DNA of 60,089 nucleotides from Faecalicatena sp. Lineage in GTDB: Bacteria > Bacillota > Clostridia > Lachnospirales > Lachnospiraceae. The stretch lies in NCBI GenBank assembly GCA_009774255.1, contig VSNK01000007.1, positions 1 to 60,089 on the forward strand, given 5' to 3'. Below the pieces are notes generated by a model. It worked only from the letters and a program-made list of their open reading frames with translations, did not search any database and was not told where the DNA came from. Below, in pieces: positions 8,619 to 17,053 of this stretch. Positions within the stretch are counted from its first letter, which is position 1. The number at the start of each line of letters is the position of its first letter. The translations under genes and the position numbers were made by a program.

Positions 8619-8876
8619 ATGGCCAATGAAATCTGCAATGAGTATCGTGCCAGCCGCAACCGCAAAGCGGCATACTTCCTCATGCGGCTGTGCATATCGT
8701 ATGATACTGTGCGGCAGATTTATCTGGCGCTCAGTATAGGACATGAAAAGGCGAAAATTAACTATACGTTGTATGGAGATTCTTATTTACCTGATCTGGA
8801 TATTGAGGAGATAGAGGATGCGTTCAGCCTTTTTATCCATACTATATACAGAGGAGGGATGCATTATCGTTTATGA
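8619..8876 (+). CDS. Small unknown protein, also present as a broken copy at 43.3 kb
   Basis: An 85-residue frame with no recognised family. The first 40 residues (MANEICNEYRASRNRKAA and on to IYLALSI) recur at 43266-43390, where the frame is interrupted by a stop, so this segment is part of a repeated family. No convincing ribosome binding site precedes the ATG; the shared block begins right at the ATACTCATGGCC around it. The C-terminal half is acidic (LPDLDIEEIEDAF). It may be a genuine small gene or a fragment of a longer one. Confidence 0.4.
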   Translation: MANEICNEYRASRNRKAAYFLMRLCISYDTVRQIYLALSIGHEKAKINYTLYGDSYLPDLDIEEIEDAFSLFIHTIYRGGMHYRL

Positions 8877-8925
8877 AACTGCCGTATGCAGGAAGAATGA
8901 CAGCAGCAGATATCTGTAGAAAGCC

Positions 8926-9159
8926 CTATTTTAAAAGTTCGTCATACGTGGTATTTAGACAATCACGGATACCTCGAAGCTGTAAACCAGTAATATGTTG
9001 TATGCCCCTTTCAATTTTTACCAATGTTTCTCGTGTTATATCTACATCTTTTAATTGAAGCATTCGGACGAGTTCGGTCTGACCAATGTCTTTCGCTAAT
9101 CGTATTTTGCGAATATTGCCTCCGATATCAATTCCGTATTGTTTTATTTTCTGTTCCAT
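8926..9159 (-). CDS. XRE-family helix-turn-helix regulator
   Basis: A 77-residue Cro/C1-type DNA-binding protein with little beyond the helix-turn-helix (GGNIRKIRLAKDIGQTELVRML, residues about 13-34, and the recognition part around DITRETLVKIERG). The ATG at 9159 has AAGGTGAT just upstream; the longer frame from a GTG at 9168 would overlap that site. Two palindromes containing GGACT and AGTCC lie just upstream (9178-9193 and 9232-9247) and are probable autoregulatory operators. It lies downstream of the ribbon-helix-helix gene on the same strand. Confidence 0.8.
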   Translation of the reverse strand: MEQKIKQYGIDIGGNIRKIRLAKDIGQTELVRMLQLKDVDITRETLVKIERGIQHITGLQLRGIRDCLNTTYDELLK

Positions 9160-9177
9160 AAATATCACCTTAGAAAT

Positions 9178-9247
9178 GGACTGAAATCAGTCCGATTTTT
9201 CTTTATCATATCCACTTAATCTGATATAATGGGACTGAAACTAGTCC
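9178..9247 (-). promoter_or_regulatory. Paired palindromic operators before the XRE gene
   Basis: A perfect inverted repeat GGACTGA-AA-TCAGTCC at 9178-9193 and a second, less perfect copy (GGACTGA and CTAGTCC) at 9232-9247, centres 54 bases apart. On the minus strand a TATGAT lies between them; on the plus strand there is a TATAAT. This layout fits a repressor that binds both sites over its own promoter. Confidence 0.6.
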
Positions 9248-9286
9248 ACTCAAAAGATGAATCTATTCTGACAATAGAAAAAGAAT

Positions 9287-9448
9287 TTATTTTAAAGGGC
9301 CATTCTTTTGTTCATGATGAGCGATAGCCTGACGAATGAAATACAGTACCTCGCCATTGATGGAACGACCGTCAAATTCTGCAAGACTTTTCAGCTTTTT
9401 GTGTGTTTCGAAATCAATTCGAAGTCCCAAATGTTTGTCCTTTTCCAT
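9287..9448 (-). CDS. Ribbon-helix-helix DNA-binding protein (53 residues)
   Basis: A short gene: MEKDKHLGLRIDFETHKKLK then SLAEFDGRSINGEVLYFIRQAI. The pattern is the Arc/MetJ ribbon-helix-helix: a basic beta strand (HLGLRID), a helix starting at FETHKKLK, a turn with GRSING and a second helix. A GAAAGG site is upstream of the ATG at 9448. Four or five copies of the heptamer TAAGTAC lie in the 100 bases upstream, as expected for an autoregulated member of this family. It is divergent from the membrane protein gene at 9583, so it probably controls both. Confidence 0.75.
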   Translation of the reverse strand: MEKDKHLGLRIDFETHKKLKSLAEFDGRSINGEVLYFIRQAIAHHEQKNGPLK

Positions 9449-9470
9449 TTTGTTTCCTTTCTACTTTGCA

Positions 9471-9553
9471 TAAGTACAAAACAAGTACATGTCATAAGTA
9501 CATTTTAAGTACAAATAGTGGTAGAATGTGAGGAATGGACTTGTTTTAAGTAC
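9471..9553. promoter_or_regulatory. Array of AAGTAC direct repeats between divergent genes
   Basis: The heptamer (T/C)AAGTAC occurs at 9471, 9482, 9495 and 9506, spaced 11, 13 and 11 bases, and again at 9547. AGTAC has a palindromic GTAC core. The spacing is close to one helical turn, as for ribbon-helix-helix repressors that bind cooperatively on one face of the DNA. It sits between the ribbon-helix-helix gene (minus) and the membrane protein gene (plus). Confidence 0.7.
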
Positions 9554-9582
9554 ACTATATTTTGCGTAAGAAGGAGAAAATC

Positions 9583-10308
9583 ATGTACAGAGAGAATACG
9601 GAGCAGAAATATCATAAAATCAGGACTGATATAACCCGGGGATTGTCATTAGGGTTAGGGCTTTTGATTATAATCTTGACTTTTGAAAAATACCGGTTAA
9701 AGAGCCAGGAAAGTAAGGAGATCAGACCAGAGGAACACAGGGAACATATAGTGGTAGAGTATGATGGCTTGAATTCAGAACTACGGAATATAGAAGAGTG
9801 CTATTTGTGTGGAATGAATAGAAAAAGTTTGATGGGTTATTACCGAAAATTTGATACGGTGGGATTGATTTCACTCAATGACTGGTATGTGCTGGATTTT
9901 CACGTGAAAGCTTATGATGAGAAGGGGAATGAAGTTGAAGACAGTAATTCGAATAGCGTAAGATATGTGAATACCGGCGAAGTATCGTACTCTGTACATG
10001 GGACGCCTTCAAGGGGAATGGCAGAGATAGATGTAACATTACCAGAAAATTGTAAGGTGGATATGGATCATCTGCAGAAGAAGCTTTGCCATGAATGCTT
10101 GAATAAGGTAGTAGATTCATTAGCGTATTGGAAATGGAAAGATGAAGAGAAAGAAGCCATACCGCTTTGTTTGGTAGATTTAGCGACATTAGAGATTTAT
10201 TCCCTGCAGGATCATTATCGCTCATATTTCATACGAGACTATTTTGTTGAAATGTATTTTGAAGAAAGAGATATTAAAGTGAAGGTTTTTTATTTGCCGG
10301 AGAAATAA
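9583..10308 (+). CDS. Single-pass membrane-anchored protein, unknown function
   Basis: A 241-residue protein with one N-terminal membrane helix at about residues 20-37 (LSLGLGLLIIILTF), after a short basic segment, and a large outside domain. A CYLCGMN motif near residue 70 and further cysteines around CHECLN suggest a structural disulphide or metal site. I recognise no family. The ATG at 9583 has GAAGGAG upstream and is preferred over the TTG at 9562. AT-rich composition and divergent pairing with a ribbon-helix-helix regulator suggest acquired DNA. The AAGTAC repeats upstream are probably its operator. Confidence 0.65.
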   Translation: MYRENTEQKYHKIRTDITRGLSLGLGLLIIILTFEKYRLKSQESKEIRPEEHREHIVVEYDGLNSELRNIEECYLCGMNRKSLMGYYRKFDTVGLISLNDWYVLDFHVKAYDEKGNEVEDSNSNSVRYVNTGEVSYSVHGTPSRGMAEIDVTLPENCKVDMDHLQKKLCHECLNKVVDSLAYWKWKDEEKEAIPLCLVDLATLEIYSLQDHYRSYFIRDYFVEMYFEERDIKVKVFYLPEK

Positions 10309-10394
10309 TTATATCTAACTATGAATAGCGCTTTTTTAATTCTATCATTCATAATATACTAAAGTAAGTTATTCATTGGATTGAATAAAAAGTG

Positions 10395-10468
10395 TGCGTG
10401 TAGTACGCATCACCCGGAGGGTTTTGTTCTATAGGAAAATTCAGAGAAGTTTCCTATAGAGCAAAAAA
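10395..10468 (+). repeat. Dispersed palindromic repeat, family 1, copy 1
   Basis: It contains GCATCACCCGGAGGGTTTTG followed by a perfect inverted repeat CTATAGGAAA / TTTCCTATAG. Closely similar sequence is found at 16960-17007 (shortened) and on the minus strand at 54832-54960. Confidence 0.6.
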
Positions 10469-10496
10469 GGACCCCCCGATCACTCTCGGGAAGTCC
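10463..10496 (-). terminator. oppA: Rho-independent terminator of the opp operon
   Basis: On the minus strand GGACTTCCCGAG pairs with CGGGGGGTCC around a short loop and is followed by TTTTTTG. It is 37 bases after the oppA stop codon. Confidence 0.8.
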
Positions 10497-10532
10497 CAAA
10501 AATTCAGTCCATTTCGTATTGATTCCGGACAA

Positions 10533-12305
10533 TTACTCCGCTTCCTCGGTTCCTTCCGTATCTTCGGTTCCTTCTGCGTCATCAGCACCTTCTGCTGCGT
10601 CCTCAGTACCTTCTGCTTCTGCCCCTTCGTCCAGGATATCCGCATACATGAAATGCCAGTATCCGTACGGTGAATGCCAGGAACCTGTGATCCTGTCACT
10701 CTGGAGCCAGAAGTCATTGTAGTAAGCTACCGGGATACATCCTGCTTCTTCCATAAGGATATCCTCTGCCGTATGAAGAGCGGTGGAACGCTCTACCGGA
10801 TCCAGTGTAGATCTGGACAGCTCCATAGCAGCATCATAATCCGCGTTGTTGAACTTACCATCATTGTTTCCGTTTGTAGAGTACAGCAGGTCTAACATGT
10901 TGGAAGGATCGCTGTAATCGCCGACCCAGCCGTTACGGGAAGCATCATAGTCTCCGTTACGACGCATCGGTGTGAAGCTTGCCCACTCAACAATATCTAC
11001 CTTCAGGTCAACACCCAGCTCTGCCCATGCTTCCTGCAGATATTCGGCAACTACCTTATGATATCCGCTGTCATTGGTGGAGTAGGTGATGGATGGGAGT
11101 CCTTCCCCATTCTCATATCCCGCCTCTTTCAGGAGCTTCTTCGCTTCTGCCAGGTTTCCTTCATGATCGTTAATGTCGATGTATGGCTGACCGCCGTTCG
11201 CGTTTTCAATGAATTCCTTGCCGTCCATGTCAATCCAGCCAGGTCCCATGAAGTTGCTTGCCGGTGAATAGGTTCCCTGCATCAGTGTGTTCGCAACATA
11301 GTCACGGTCGATCGCAAGGCTCAGTGCCTTACGCACGTTCTTATCCGTGAATGGCTCTCTGTTCAGGTTCAGGCTCAGATAGTAGGTTCCGATGATCGGA
11401 TCTACATAATAGTCATCGTTTCCCTCCAGAGACGGGATCTCTTCGGTCGGAACATCCTTGATCATCAGTACTTCGCCTGTCTGATATGCGCTGTAGGAAG
11501 CATTTGCATCTTCGATCAGGTTAAACTTGATACCATCCAGCTTGATCGCGTCCGCATTCCAGTAATTCGGGTTCTTGCTCATCAGGATGTGAGATCCCGG
11601 AACCCACTCGGAAATATAGAAAGATCCGTTTGAGATATAGGTATCTGCTGAGGTTGCCCATCCGTCGCCGTTCGCTTCGATGGTCGCCTGCTGTACCGGG
11701 CTCAGTGTTGCAAATGCCGCAAGGCTGCCGAAATAGGTACATGGTGAACTTAAGGTAACAACCAGCGTGTTGTCATCCTCCGCCTTCACCTGGAGTGCGT
11801 CCAGATCGCCTCCGATCGCTTTATCATAGCCTTCTACCATACCCAGTACGGTCTCTGCATAAGGAGCCGCAACCTCCGGGTCACATACACGCTTCCAGCT
11901 GTAAACGAAGTCGTTGGCTGTCAAGTCAGAACCGTCAGACCATTTCAGGCCGTCCCTTAAGTGGAATGTCCATGTCAGGCCGTCCTCGCTGGTGTCCCAA
12001 GTCTCCGCCTGTCCCGGTGCAAGCTGGCCGTCCTGGTCAACCGTCAGCAGGCACTCGAAAGAATACAGCAGCATGTTGCCGCCGTCCACCGCACTGTTCA
12101 ACGCAGGGTCGATGGTCTCCGGATCCGGTCCGATCTGAACGGACAGGATCTTCTCACCGGAATCCCCCCCGCCGGCTTCGTCAGTACCTTCCGTACCGCT
12201 CTGGGATGAATTATTATCCCCCCCCTGGTCTTTGCCGCCACCGCAGGCTGCCAGACTGAAAGCCATTGTAGTCGCCAGTAATAAAGCGATTACTTTCTTT
12301 TTCAT
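10533..12305 (-). CDS. oppA: Oligopeptide ABC transporter substrate-binding lipoprotein
   Basis: A 590-residue SBP family 5 protein, the binding component of the opp importer. The lipoprotein signal is clear (MKKKVIALLLATTMAFSLAAC, lipobox LAAC near residue 21), followed by a glycine/serine linker. The family region WTFHLRDGLKWSDG is at about 105-120. The last 35 residues form an acidic low-complexity tail of E, G, T, A and D after the point where family members end. The start has a GGAGG site. It is the last gene of oppBCDFA, ends at a strong terminator and imports peptides across the membrane from the outer face. Confidence 0.93.
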   Translation of the reverse strand: MKKKVIALLLATTMAFSLAACGGGKDQGGDNNSSQSGTEGTDEAGGGDSGEKILSVQIGPDPETIDPALNSAVDGGNMLLYSFECLLTVDQDGQLAPGQAETWDTSEDGLTWTFHLRDGLKWSDGSDLTANDFVYSWKRVCDPEVAAPYAETVLGMVEGYDKAIGGDLDALQVKAEDDNTLVVTLSSPCTYFGSLAAFATLSPVQQATIEANGDGWATSADTYISNGSFYISEWVPGSHILMSKNPNYWNADAIKLDGIKFNLIEDANASYSAYQTGEVLMIKDVPTEEIPSLEGNDDYYVDPIIGTYYLSLNLNREPFTDKNVRKALSLAIDRDYVANTLMQGTYSPASNFMGPGWIDMDGKEFIENANGGQPYIDINDHEGNLAEAKKLLKEAGYENGEGLPSITYSTNDSGYHKVVAEYLQEAWAELGVDLKVDIVEWASFTPMRRNGDYDASRNGWVGDYSDPSNMLDLLYSTNGNNDGKFNNADYDAAMELSRSTLDPVERSTALHTAEDILMEEAGCIPVAYYNDFWLQSDRITGSWHSPYGYWHFMYADILDEGAEAEGTEDAAEGADDAEGTEDTEGTEEAE

Positions 12306-12437
12306 TTGATATCCTCCTTTTTACTTTGAGTGCTTCCGCCATTATCGAGCACTCTGTTTTCTATAAACAATACGGATGCACTTTCCGGCATCTATATTTG
12401 TTTATCTTAACCATACCACCAAAAAATATCCGTAACT

Positions 12438-13436
12438 TTAATCCAGCTTATCAATATGGTGACAGGCTGAAAAATGTCCTCTGTCCACTTCACGCCACGC
12501 TGGTGCTTCCTGGGCACAGCGCGCATCCGCATAAGGGCACCTGGTACGGAACCTACAGCCCGACGGTGGGTTCAGGGGGCTCGGCACATCTCCCTGGAGG
12601 GCGATACGCTTACTCTCCCTGGCCACTTTTGGATCCGCGATCGGGATAGCCGATATCAGGCTCTTTGTATAAGGATGCAGCGGACGGGTGATCAGCTCGT
12701 AGCTGTCCGCCAGTTCCACCATCCGGCCGAGATACATCACACCGATCCGGTTGGAAATATGCTTCACCGCGGAAAGATCATGGGCAATGAACAGATAGGT
12801 CAGCCCCATCTCCTCCTGCAGATCCTCAAACATATTGATGACCTGCGCCTGGATGGACACGTCCAAAGCTGAGATCGGCTCGTCGCAGACGATAAATTCC
12901 GGCCGCACCGCAAGGGCTCTTGCGATCCCTACACGCTGCCGCTGTCCGCCGGAAAACTCATGCGGGTACCGGTTGGCATGCTCGGAGTTCAGCCCGACCC
13001 TCCGCAACATTTCTATAATGATATCATAACGCTCCTGCTTGTTCGCAGCCATCTTATGGACATCGATCGCCTCACCCACGATATCCCCGACCGTCATACG
13101 GGGATCAAGGCTGGCGTAAGGATCCTGGAATACGATCTGCATCCGCTTCCGGTAGGGAAGCATGTCCACAAACTGCTTCTTTTCCACATCAAAAATCACT
13201 TCATTATCGTAAATAAACCTGCCCCCGGTGGGCTCATACAGCCTGAGTAAGGTACGCCCGGTGGTGGTCTTGCCGCAGCCTGACTCCCCTACCAGCCCCA
13301 AGGTCTCGCCCCTCTCAATGGTAAAGGACACGTCATCCACGGCCTGGATATATTTTTTATTCTTCCCGAAACCGCCTGCCGGGAAATACTGTTGCAAATG
13401 CTCTACCTGTATGAAGCTGTTCTTTTTCTCACTCAT
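12438..13436 (-). CDS. oppF: Oligopeptide ABC transporter ATP-binding protein OppF
   Basis: A 332-residue ABC ATPase of the peptide/nickel group. Walker A GESGCGKT, signature FSGGQRQR and Walker B FIVCDEP are intact, and the C-terminal oligopeptide-transporter extension with its cysteine cluster (CRFRTRCPYADARC) is present. The ATG at 13436 overlaps the oppD stop as ATGA, so the pair is translationally coupled; the longer frame from 13481 would run deep into oppD. With OppD it powers uptake through OppB and OppC. About 130 bases separate it from oppA. Confidence 0.93.
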   Translation of the reverse strand: MSEKKNSFIQVEHLQQYFPAGGFGKNKKYIQAVDDVSFTIERGETLGLVGESGCGKTTTGRTLLRLYEPTGGRFIYDNEVIFDVEKKQFVDMLPYRKRMQIVFQDPYASLDPRMTVGDIVGEAIDVHKMAANKQERYDIIIEMLRRVGLNSEHANRYPHEFSGGQRQRVGIARALAVRPEFIVCDEPISALDVSIQAQVINMFEDLQEEMGLTYLFIAHDLSAVKHISNRIGVMYLGRMVELADSYELITRPLHPYTKSLISAIPIADPKVARESKRIALQGDVPSPLNPPSGCRFRTRCPYADARCAQEAPAWREVDRGHFSACHHIDKLD

Positions 13437-14431
13437 TTTGCAGCTCCTTTCTCCATTTCCTCCTTCTGGATCAGCCAGCACTGGGTATAATGCACCCGGT
13501 CAAAGCTGGTGACCGGAGGCATCTCCCGCAGACAGATCTTCATGCACTCCTCACAGCGGGGTGCAAATGGACATCCCTTGGGAGGATTCAGCATGTCAAC
13601 CGGAGTTCCCTCGATGGGAACCAGCCTTTCATGCTCTTTCGCGTCTATTCTCGGAATGGACCGGATCAGTCCCTTCGTATACTGGTGCTTCGGATTGTAG
13701 AAAATGTCGTCCGCAGTGCCGTATTCAATGACCTTTCCCGCATACATGACCGCGATACGCTCGCACATGCTGGCCACCACGCCCAAATCATGGGTGATCA
13801 TAATGATCGCCATTCCCAGCTTATTCTTTAACTCCATCATCAGCTCCAGAATCTGCGCCTGGATGGTCACGTCCAGAGCCGTCGTAGGCTCGTCCGCGAT
13901 CAAGAGCTTGGGCTCACAGGCCAGCGCGATTGCGATCATCACACGCTGTCTCATACCGCCGGAAAGCTCATGGGGGTACTGCTTGAGACGCTTCTCCGGC
14001 TCATTGATCCCAACCAGCTCCAGAAGCTCCTTTGCCCGATCCTTCGCCTGCGCCTTCGTCTTATCCGTGTGGAGCAGGATAGCCTCCATGATCTGATTGC
14101 CGATGGTATACACAGGATTCAGGCTGGTCATGGGATCCTGAAAGATAATGGAGATCTCATTCCCGCGGATCTTCCGCATCTCCTTATCCGTCATCTGATC
14201 CACCTGGTGGCCGTTGAAATACAGGCTTCCCCCGATCAATCTGCCGGGATAAGCCGTCAGCCCCATCAGGCTGTATGCGGTTACCGATTTTCCGGAGCCG
14301 CTTTCCCCAACGATCCCCAGCACTTCTCCCTCTCTCAAATGGATGGAGACATCATTCAGCGCTTTCACTTCTCCTGCAGGTGTGAAAAAGGAAAGCCGCT
14401 CATTTTTTATATCTACAAGATACTCTGACAT
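13433..14431 (-). CDS. oppD: Oligopeptide ABC transporter ATP-binding protein OppD
   Basis: A 332-residue ABC ATPase with Walker A GESGSGKS, signature LSGGMRQR and Walker B LLIADEPT. The C-terminal extension has the CPFAPRCEECMKIC cysteine cluster typical of OppD/DppD. It forms a cytoplasmic heterodimer with OppF. Its stop overlaps the oppF start. A 180-base gap with two stable hairpins separates it from oppC upstream, which could tune the ratio of ATPase to permease. Confidence 0.93.
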   Translation of the reverse strand: MSEYLVDIKNERLSFFTPAGEVKALNDVSIHLREGEVLGIVGESGSGKSVTAYSLMGLTAYPGRLIGGSLYFNGHQVDQMTDKEMRKIRGNEISIIFQDPMTSLNPVYTIGNQIMEAILLHTDKTKAQAKDRAKELLELVGINEPEKRLKQYPHELSGGMRQRVMIAIALACEPKLLIADEPTTALDVTIQAQILELMMELKNKLGMAIIMITHDLGVVASMCERIAVMYAGKVIEYGTADDIFYNPKHQYTKGLIRSIPRIDAKEHERLVPIEGTPVDMLNPPKGCPFAPRCEECMKICLREMPPVTSFDRVHYTQCWLIQKEEMEKGAAK

Positions 14432-14494
14432 ATATTCCTCATTTCCGCATAGCTCGACACTATGCTGCTTTTCCTAATTCTCTCATAATGACCG

Positions 14495-14589
14495 GCGGGC
14501 TGCGTTTTAAGTCCGCATCAGCCCGTCAATCCCAGGAGCTGCAGAAAATAACTGATACAGATTTGCGCAGGATATTTCTCTGCAGCTCC
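14495..14589 (-). promoter_or_regulatory. Two intercistronic hairpins between oppC and oppD
   Basis: An inverted repeat GCGGGCTG / CAGCCCGT at about 14496-14526 and a second with GGAGCTGCAG at 14535 pairing CTGCAGCTCC ending at 14589. Neither has a T-run on the minus strand, so they look like processing or stability elements rather than terminators. Confidence 0.5.
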
Positions 14590-14611
14590 ATAACTGAACA
14601 GATACGTAATA

Positions 14612-15658
14612 TCAATTTTTCAGCTTCGGGTCAAATGCGTCCCGAAGCCCGTCACCCAGCAGGTTGAAGCTCAGGATGATCAAGCTGATCAAAATCGCAG
14701 GAATAAACAACAGGTACGGATACGTATTCATACCGTTGATTGCGCTGCTCGCAAGGCTCCCAAGGGACGGCAGCGGAACCGCCACACCCATTCCCAGGAA
14801 GCTTAAGAAACTTTCCGTAAAGATCGAAGAAGGGATCTGCAGCGTCGTGGTTACGATCAGCGTTCCGATACAGTTTGTCAGCAGATGCTTCTTGATAATC
14901 TTGCCGTTGCCTACACCAAGCGCCCTGGCTGCCGTAACATACTCGCTCTCCTTGAGCATCAGCACCTGGCTTCTGACCATTCTCGCCATACCAACCCAGT
15001 ACAGCAGGGCAAATACGATAAAGATACTGATCAGGTTCTCACCGACGACTCCGACCCAGGAAAAGCCTGGAACATCCTTCAGACGGCTTAAGGGATCCTT
15101 CAGCGCAAAGGAGAGAAGGACGATCAGCAGAATATCCGGTATCGTATAGATAATATCCACGATCCGCATCATCACAAGGTCTACCCAGCCTCCGAAAAAC
15201 GCGGCGATCGAACCATAGGCAGAACCGATGAGCAGGATGATGCCTGTGGCGATCAAACCGACCAGAAGGGAAATACGGCTTCCCATCATCACACGGATGG
15301 CATAGTCCCGGCCCAGATTATCGGTTCCGAAAATATGCGGAAACACCTTTTCCCCGGCGTCAATCCTCTCCTGCTCCCCCTCCGAATACTGCATCGGAGC
15401 CAGGTTGTTGGCTCCCTTGATCTGATCCTTATAGGAATAAGGATAGAATGAAGGAACAATAAATGAAAAAATCATAACAAGTATAATCACGACAATACTT
15501 GTCATCGCTACTTTATTTTTGACAAGGCGGCGTCCGCCGTCCTTCCAGAAGCTCACGCTTTCCCGCATGATGACCTGGCTCTGCTTCTCTTCTTCTGTTG
15601 CAGGCAGGAAATCCTCAGGATTCAGTTTCAGCTGAAAGCTGACCGGATTCTCTTTCAT
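14612..15658 (-). CDS. oppC: Oligopeptide ABC transporter permease OppC
   Basis: A 348-residue inner-membrane permease of the OppC/DppC type. An N-terminal cytoplasmic segment of about 50 residues precedes the first helix (AMTSIVVIILVMIFSFIVP), then a loop with HIFGTDNLGRDYAIRVMMG, which is the OppC family mark, and five further helices. The EAA-type loop is at YVTAARALGVGNGKIIKKHLL. The ATG at 15658 is preferred over the GTG at 15664; it lies 14 bases after the oppB stop. It forms the channel with OppB. Confidence 0.93.
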   Translation of the reverse strand: MKENPVSFQLKLNPEDFLPATEEEKQSQVIMRESVSFWKDGGRRLVKNKVAMTSIVVIILVMIFSFIVPSFYPYSYKDQIKGANNLAPMQYSEGEQERIDAGEKVFPHIFGTDNLGRDYAIRVMMGSRISLLVGLIATGIILLIGSAYGSIAAFFGGWVDLVMMRIVDIIYTIPDILLIVLLSFALKDPLSRLKDVPGFSWVGVVGENLISIFIVFALLYWVGMARMVRSQVLMLKESEYVTAARALGVGNGKIIKKHLLTNCIGTLIVTTTLQIPSSIFTESFLSFLGMGVAVPLPSLGSLASSAINGMNTYPYLLFIPAILISLIILSFNLLGDGLRDAFDPKLKN

Positions 15659-15672
15659 GATCACTGCACTCC

Positions 15673-16590
15673 TTACTTTAGTTTTATTCTCGGGTCTACG
15701 ATCTTATATACGATATCCACCACCACGTTCATCACGATGATCAGCGTTGCGAGGAAGATCGTAGTCCCCATGATCAGTGTATAATCACGCCCGTTGATGG
15801 CGCCGATAAATTCACCGCCAAGCCCCGGGATCGTAAAGATCTTTTCCACAACAAAGCTTCCTGTCACCGTATAGGCAAGCATGGGGCCTACATAGGTCAC
15901 AACAGGCAGTATCGCGTTACGAAGGGCATGCTTAAACAGAGAGACAAATCCAGACACACCTTTCGCCTTCGCCGTACGCATATAATCTTGTCCCAGCACG
16001 TCCAGCATGGAGGAACGCATCAGCCTCATGATATACGCGGTGGGATAGAAGGACAACGCCATGACCGGCATGACATAATGCTTCCAGGTTCCGATCCCGA
16101 GGGTCGGAAGTATTCTTAATTTGACGCCGAAAAAATACAGGAGTACCGTGCAGATCACAAAGCTGGGGACCGCGATCCCGCAGGTTGCCACCACACTGAT
16201 CAGACTGTCCAAAAACTTCCCTCTCTTCAAGGCCGCGATACAACCAAGGGGAATCCCGATCATCAGGGCAACCAGTACGGAAACACCTCCCACTCTGGCT
16301 GACACTGGGAACTTCATCAAGATAATGTCCGTCACGGTACGTCCGCGCTGCTTCAAGCTGTCGCCGAAATCACCGTGCAGGGCATCGCCGATATACGTAA
16401 GATATTGTTGAAATAAAGGCTTGTCCAGGCCGTACTTGGCCTCCAGGGCCGCTGTCGCCTGTGGACTGATCGCCTTCTCTGAAAGGAACGGCCCGCCGGG
16501 AACCATGTTCATCAGGAAAAATGTGATGGTTGCGACTGCCCAGATCGTCACAATGGCAAGACCGATTCGCTTTGCAATGTACTTTAACAT
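15673..16590 (-). CDS. oppB: Oligopeptide ABC transporter permease OppB
   Basis: A 305-residue permease beginning MLKYIAKRIGLAIVTIWAV, the standard OppB/DppB N-terminal helix, followed by the large outside loop and five more helices. The EAA-type loop is YMRTAKAKGVSGFVSLFKHAL. The ATG at 16590 has GAAGGAG upstream; the listed longer frame would add 38 residues unlike the family. It is the first gene of oppBCDFA, behind a near-consensus promoter at 16749-16777. Confidence 0.92.
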   Translation of the reverse strand: MLKYIAKRIGLAIVTIWAVATITFFLMNMVPGGPFLSEKAISPQATAALEAKYGLDKPLFQQYLTYIGDALHGDFGDSLKQRGRTVTDIILMKFPVSARVGGVSVLVALMIGIPLGCIAALKRGKFLDSLISVVATCGIAVPSFVICTVLLYFFGVKLRILPTLGIGTWKHYVMPVMALSFYPTAYIMRLMRSSMLDVLGQDYMRTAKAKGVSGFVSLFKHALRNAILPVVTYVGPMLAYTVTGSFVVEKIFTIPGLGGEFIGAINGRDYTLIMGTTIFLATLIIVMNVVVDIVYKIVDPRIKLK

Positions 16591-16748
16591 GCTTTCCACT
16601 CCTTCTACTATTGTATTCCACGAAAAGCCCCGGCCGCATAAATCAGCCATATATCCATGCGGACTTTTGCTCCCGTGAATACGTTCTACTAAAATAAGGA
16701 ACACTATGCTTAGTCATGACAAACACCCAGCGTTCCTCACTTCGAAAT

Positions 16749-16777
16749 ATCATATCAAATTAATTTTATTTTGTCAA
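16749..16777 (-). promoter_or_regulatory. Sigma-A promoter of the opp operon
   Basis: On the minus strand TTGACA (16777-16772), a 17-base AT-rich spacer and TATGAT (16754-16749). The leader to oppB would be about 150 bases and contains a 6-bp inverted repeat AGGAAC / GTTCCT at 16697-16737. Confidence 0.8.
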
Positions 16778-16959
16778 TCCTTCTCTATGGTAAAGCATGA
16801 AATTATGACAAAAAATTCCTTTTTATTTCCGTTTTTTTCTGACATAATGCCGTCGTTTTTTCCTGGCAGCTCTATTTTCCATAAAATACTACATAAAAAT
16901 TCCATTTCCGGCGAATTCTGCGCCTGCGGCGGTCGCACCGCGACATCTACCTTGTACGC

Positions 16960-17007
16960 CGCAGTGCGCATCCCCCTGGGGGTTTTTGCTCTACTATAGA
17001 GCAAAAA
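16960..17007 (+). repeat. Dispersed palindromic repeat, family 1, shortened copy
   Basis: GCAGTGCGCATCCCCCTGGG is followed by the palindrome TTTTTGCTCTA-CTA-TAGAGCAAAAA (16986-17008), the central part of the hairpin seen in the other copies having been lost. The palindrome follows the citrate synthase gene and may help terminate it, though there is no T-run. Confidence 0.55.
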
Positions 17008-17053
17008 ATACCTGCATCTGATAAAATCCGGTGTTCAATATCCTCCCAGACTA

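Larger units (their letters stand above)
16591..17053. other. Intergenic region between oppB and citrate synthase
   Basis: The region holds the opp promoter and leader near oppB. Its left-hand third of the remaining part (about 16830-16960) is AT-rich, then GC-rich, without a credible gene; a 76-codon frame on the minus strand lacks a ribosome binding site. At 16960-17007 there is a shortened copy of dispersed repeat family 1. Confidence 0.6.

Noticed and set aside
9308..9508. 66-codon plus-strand frame
   Set aside because: It is antisense to the ribbon-helix-helix gene, whose frame has a clear domain pattern and operators.
9471..9553. Short CRISPR-like array
   Set aside because: The repeats are only seven bases with 4-6 base gaps, so an operator array is the better reading.
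16774..17004. 76-codon minus-strand frame between oppB and citrate synthase
   Set aside because: It overlaps the opp promoter and a dispersed repeat and has no ribosome binding site.
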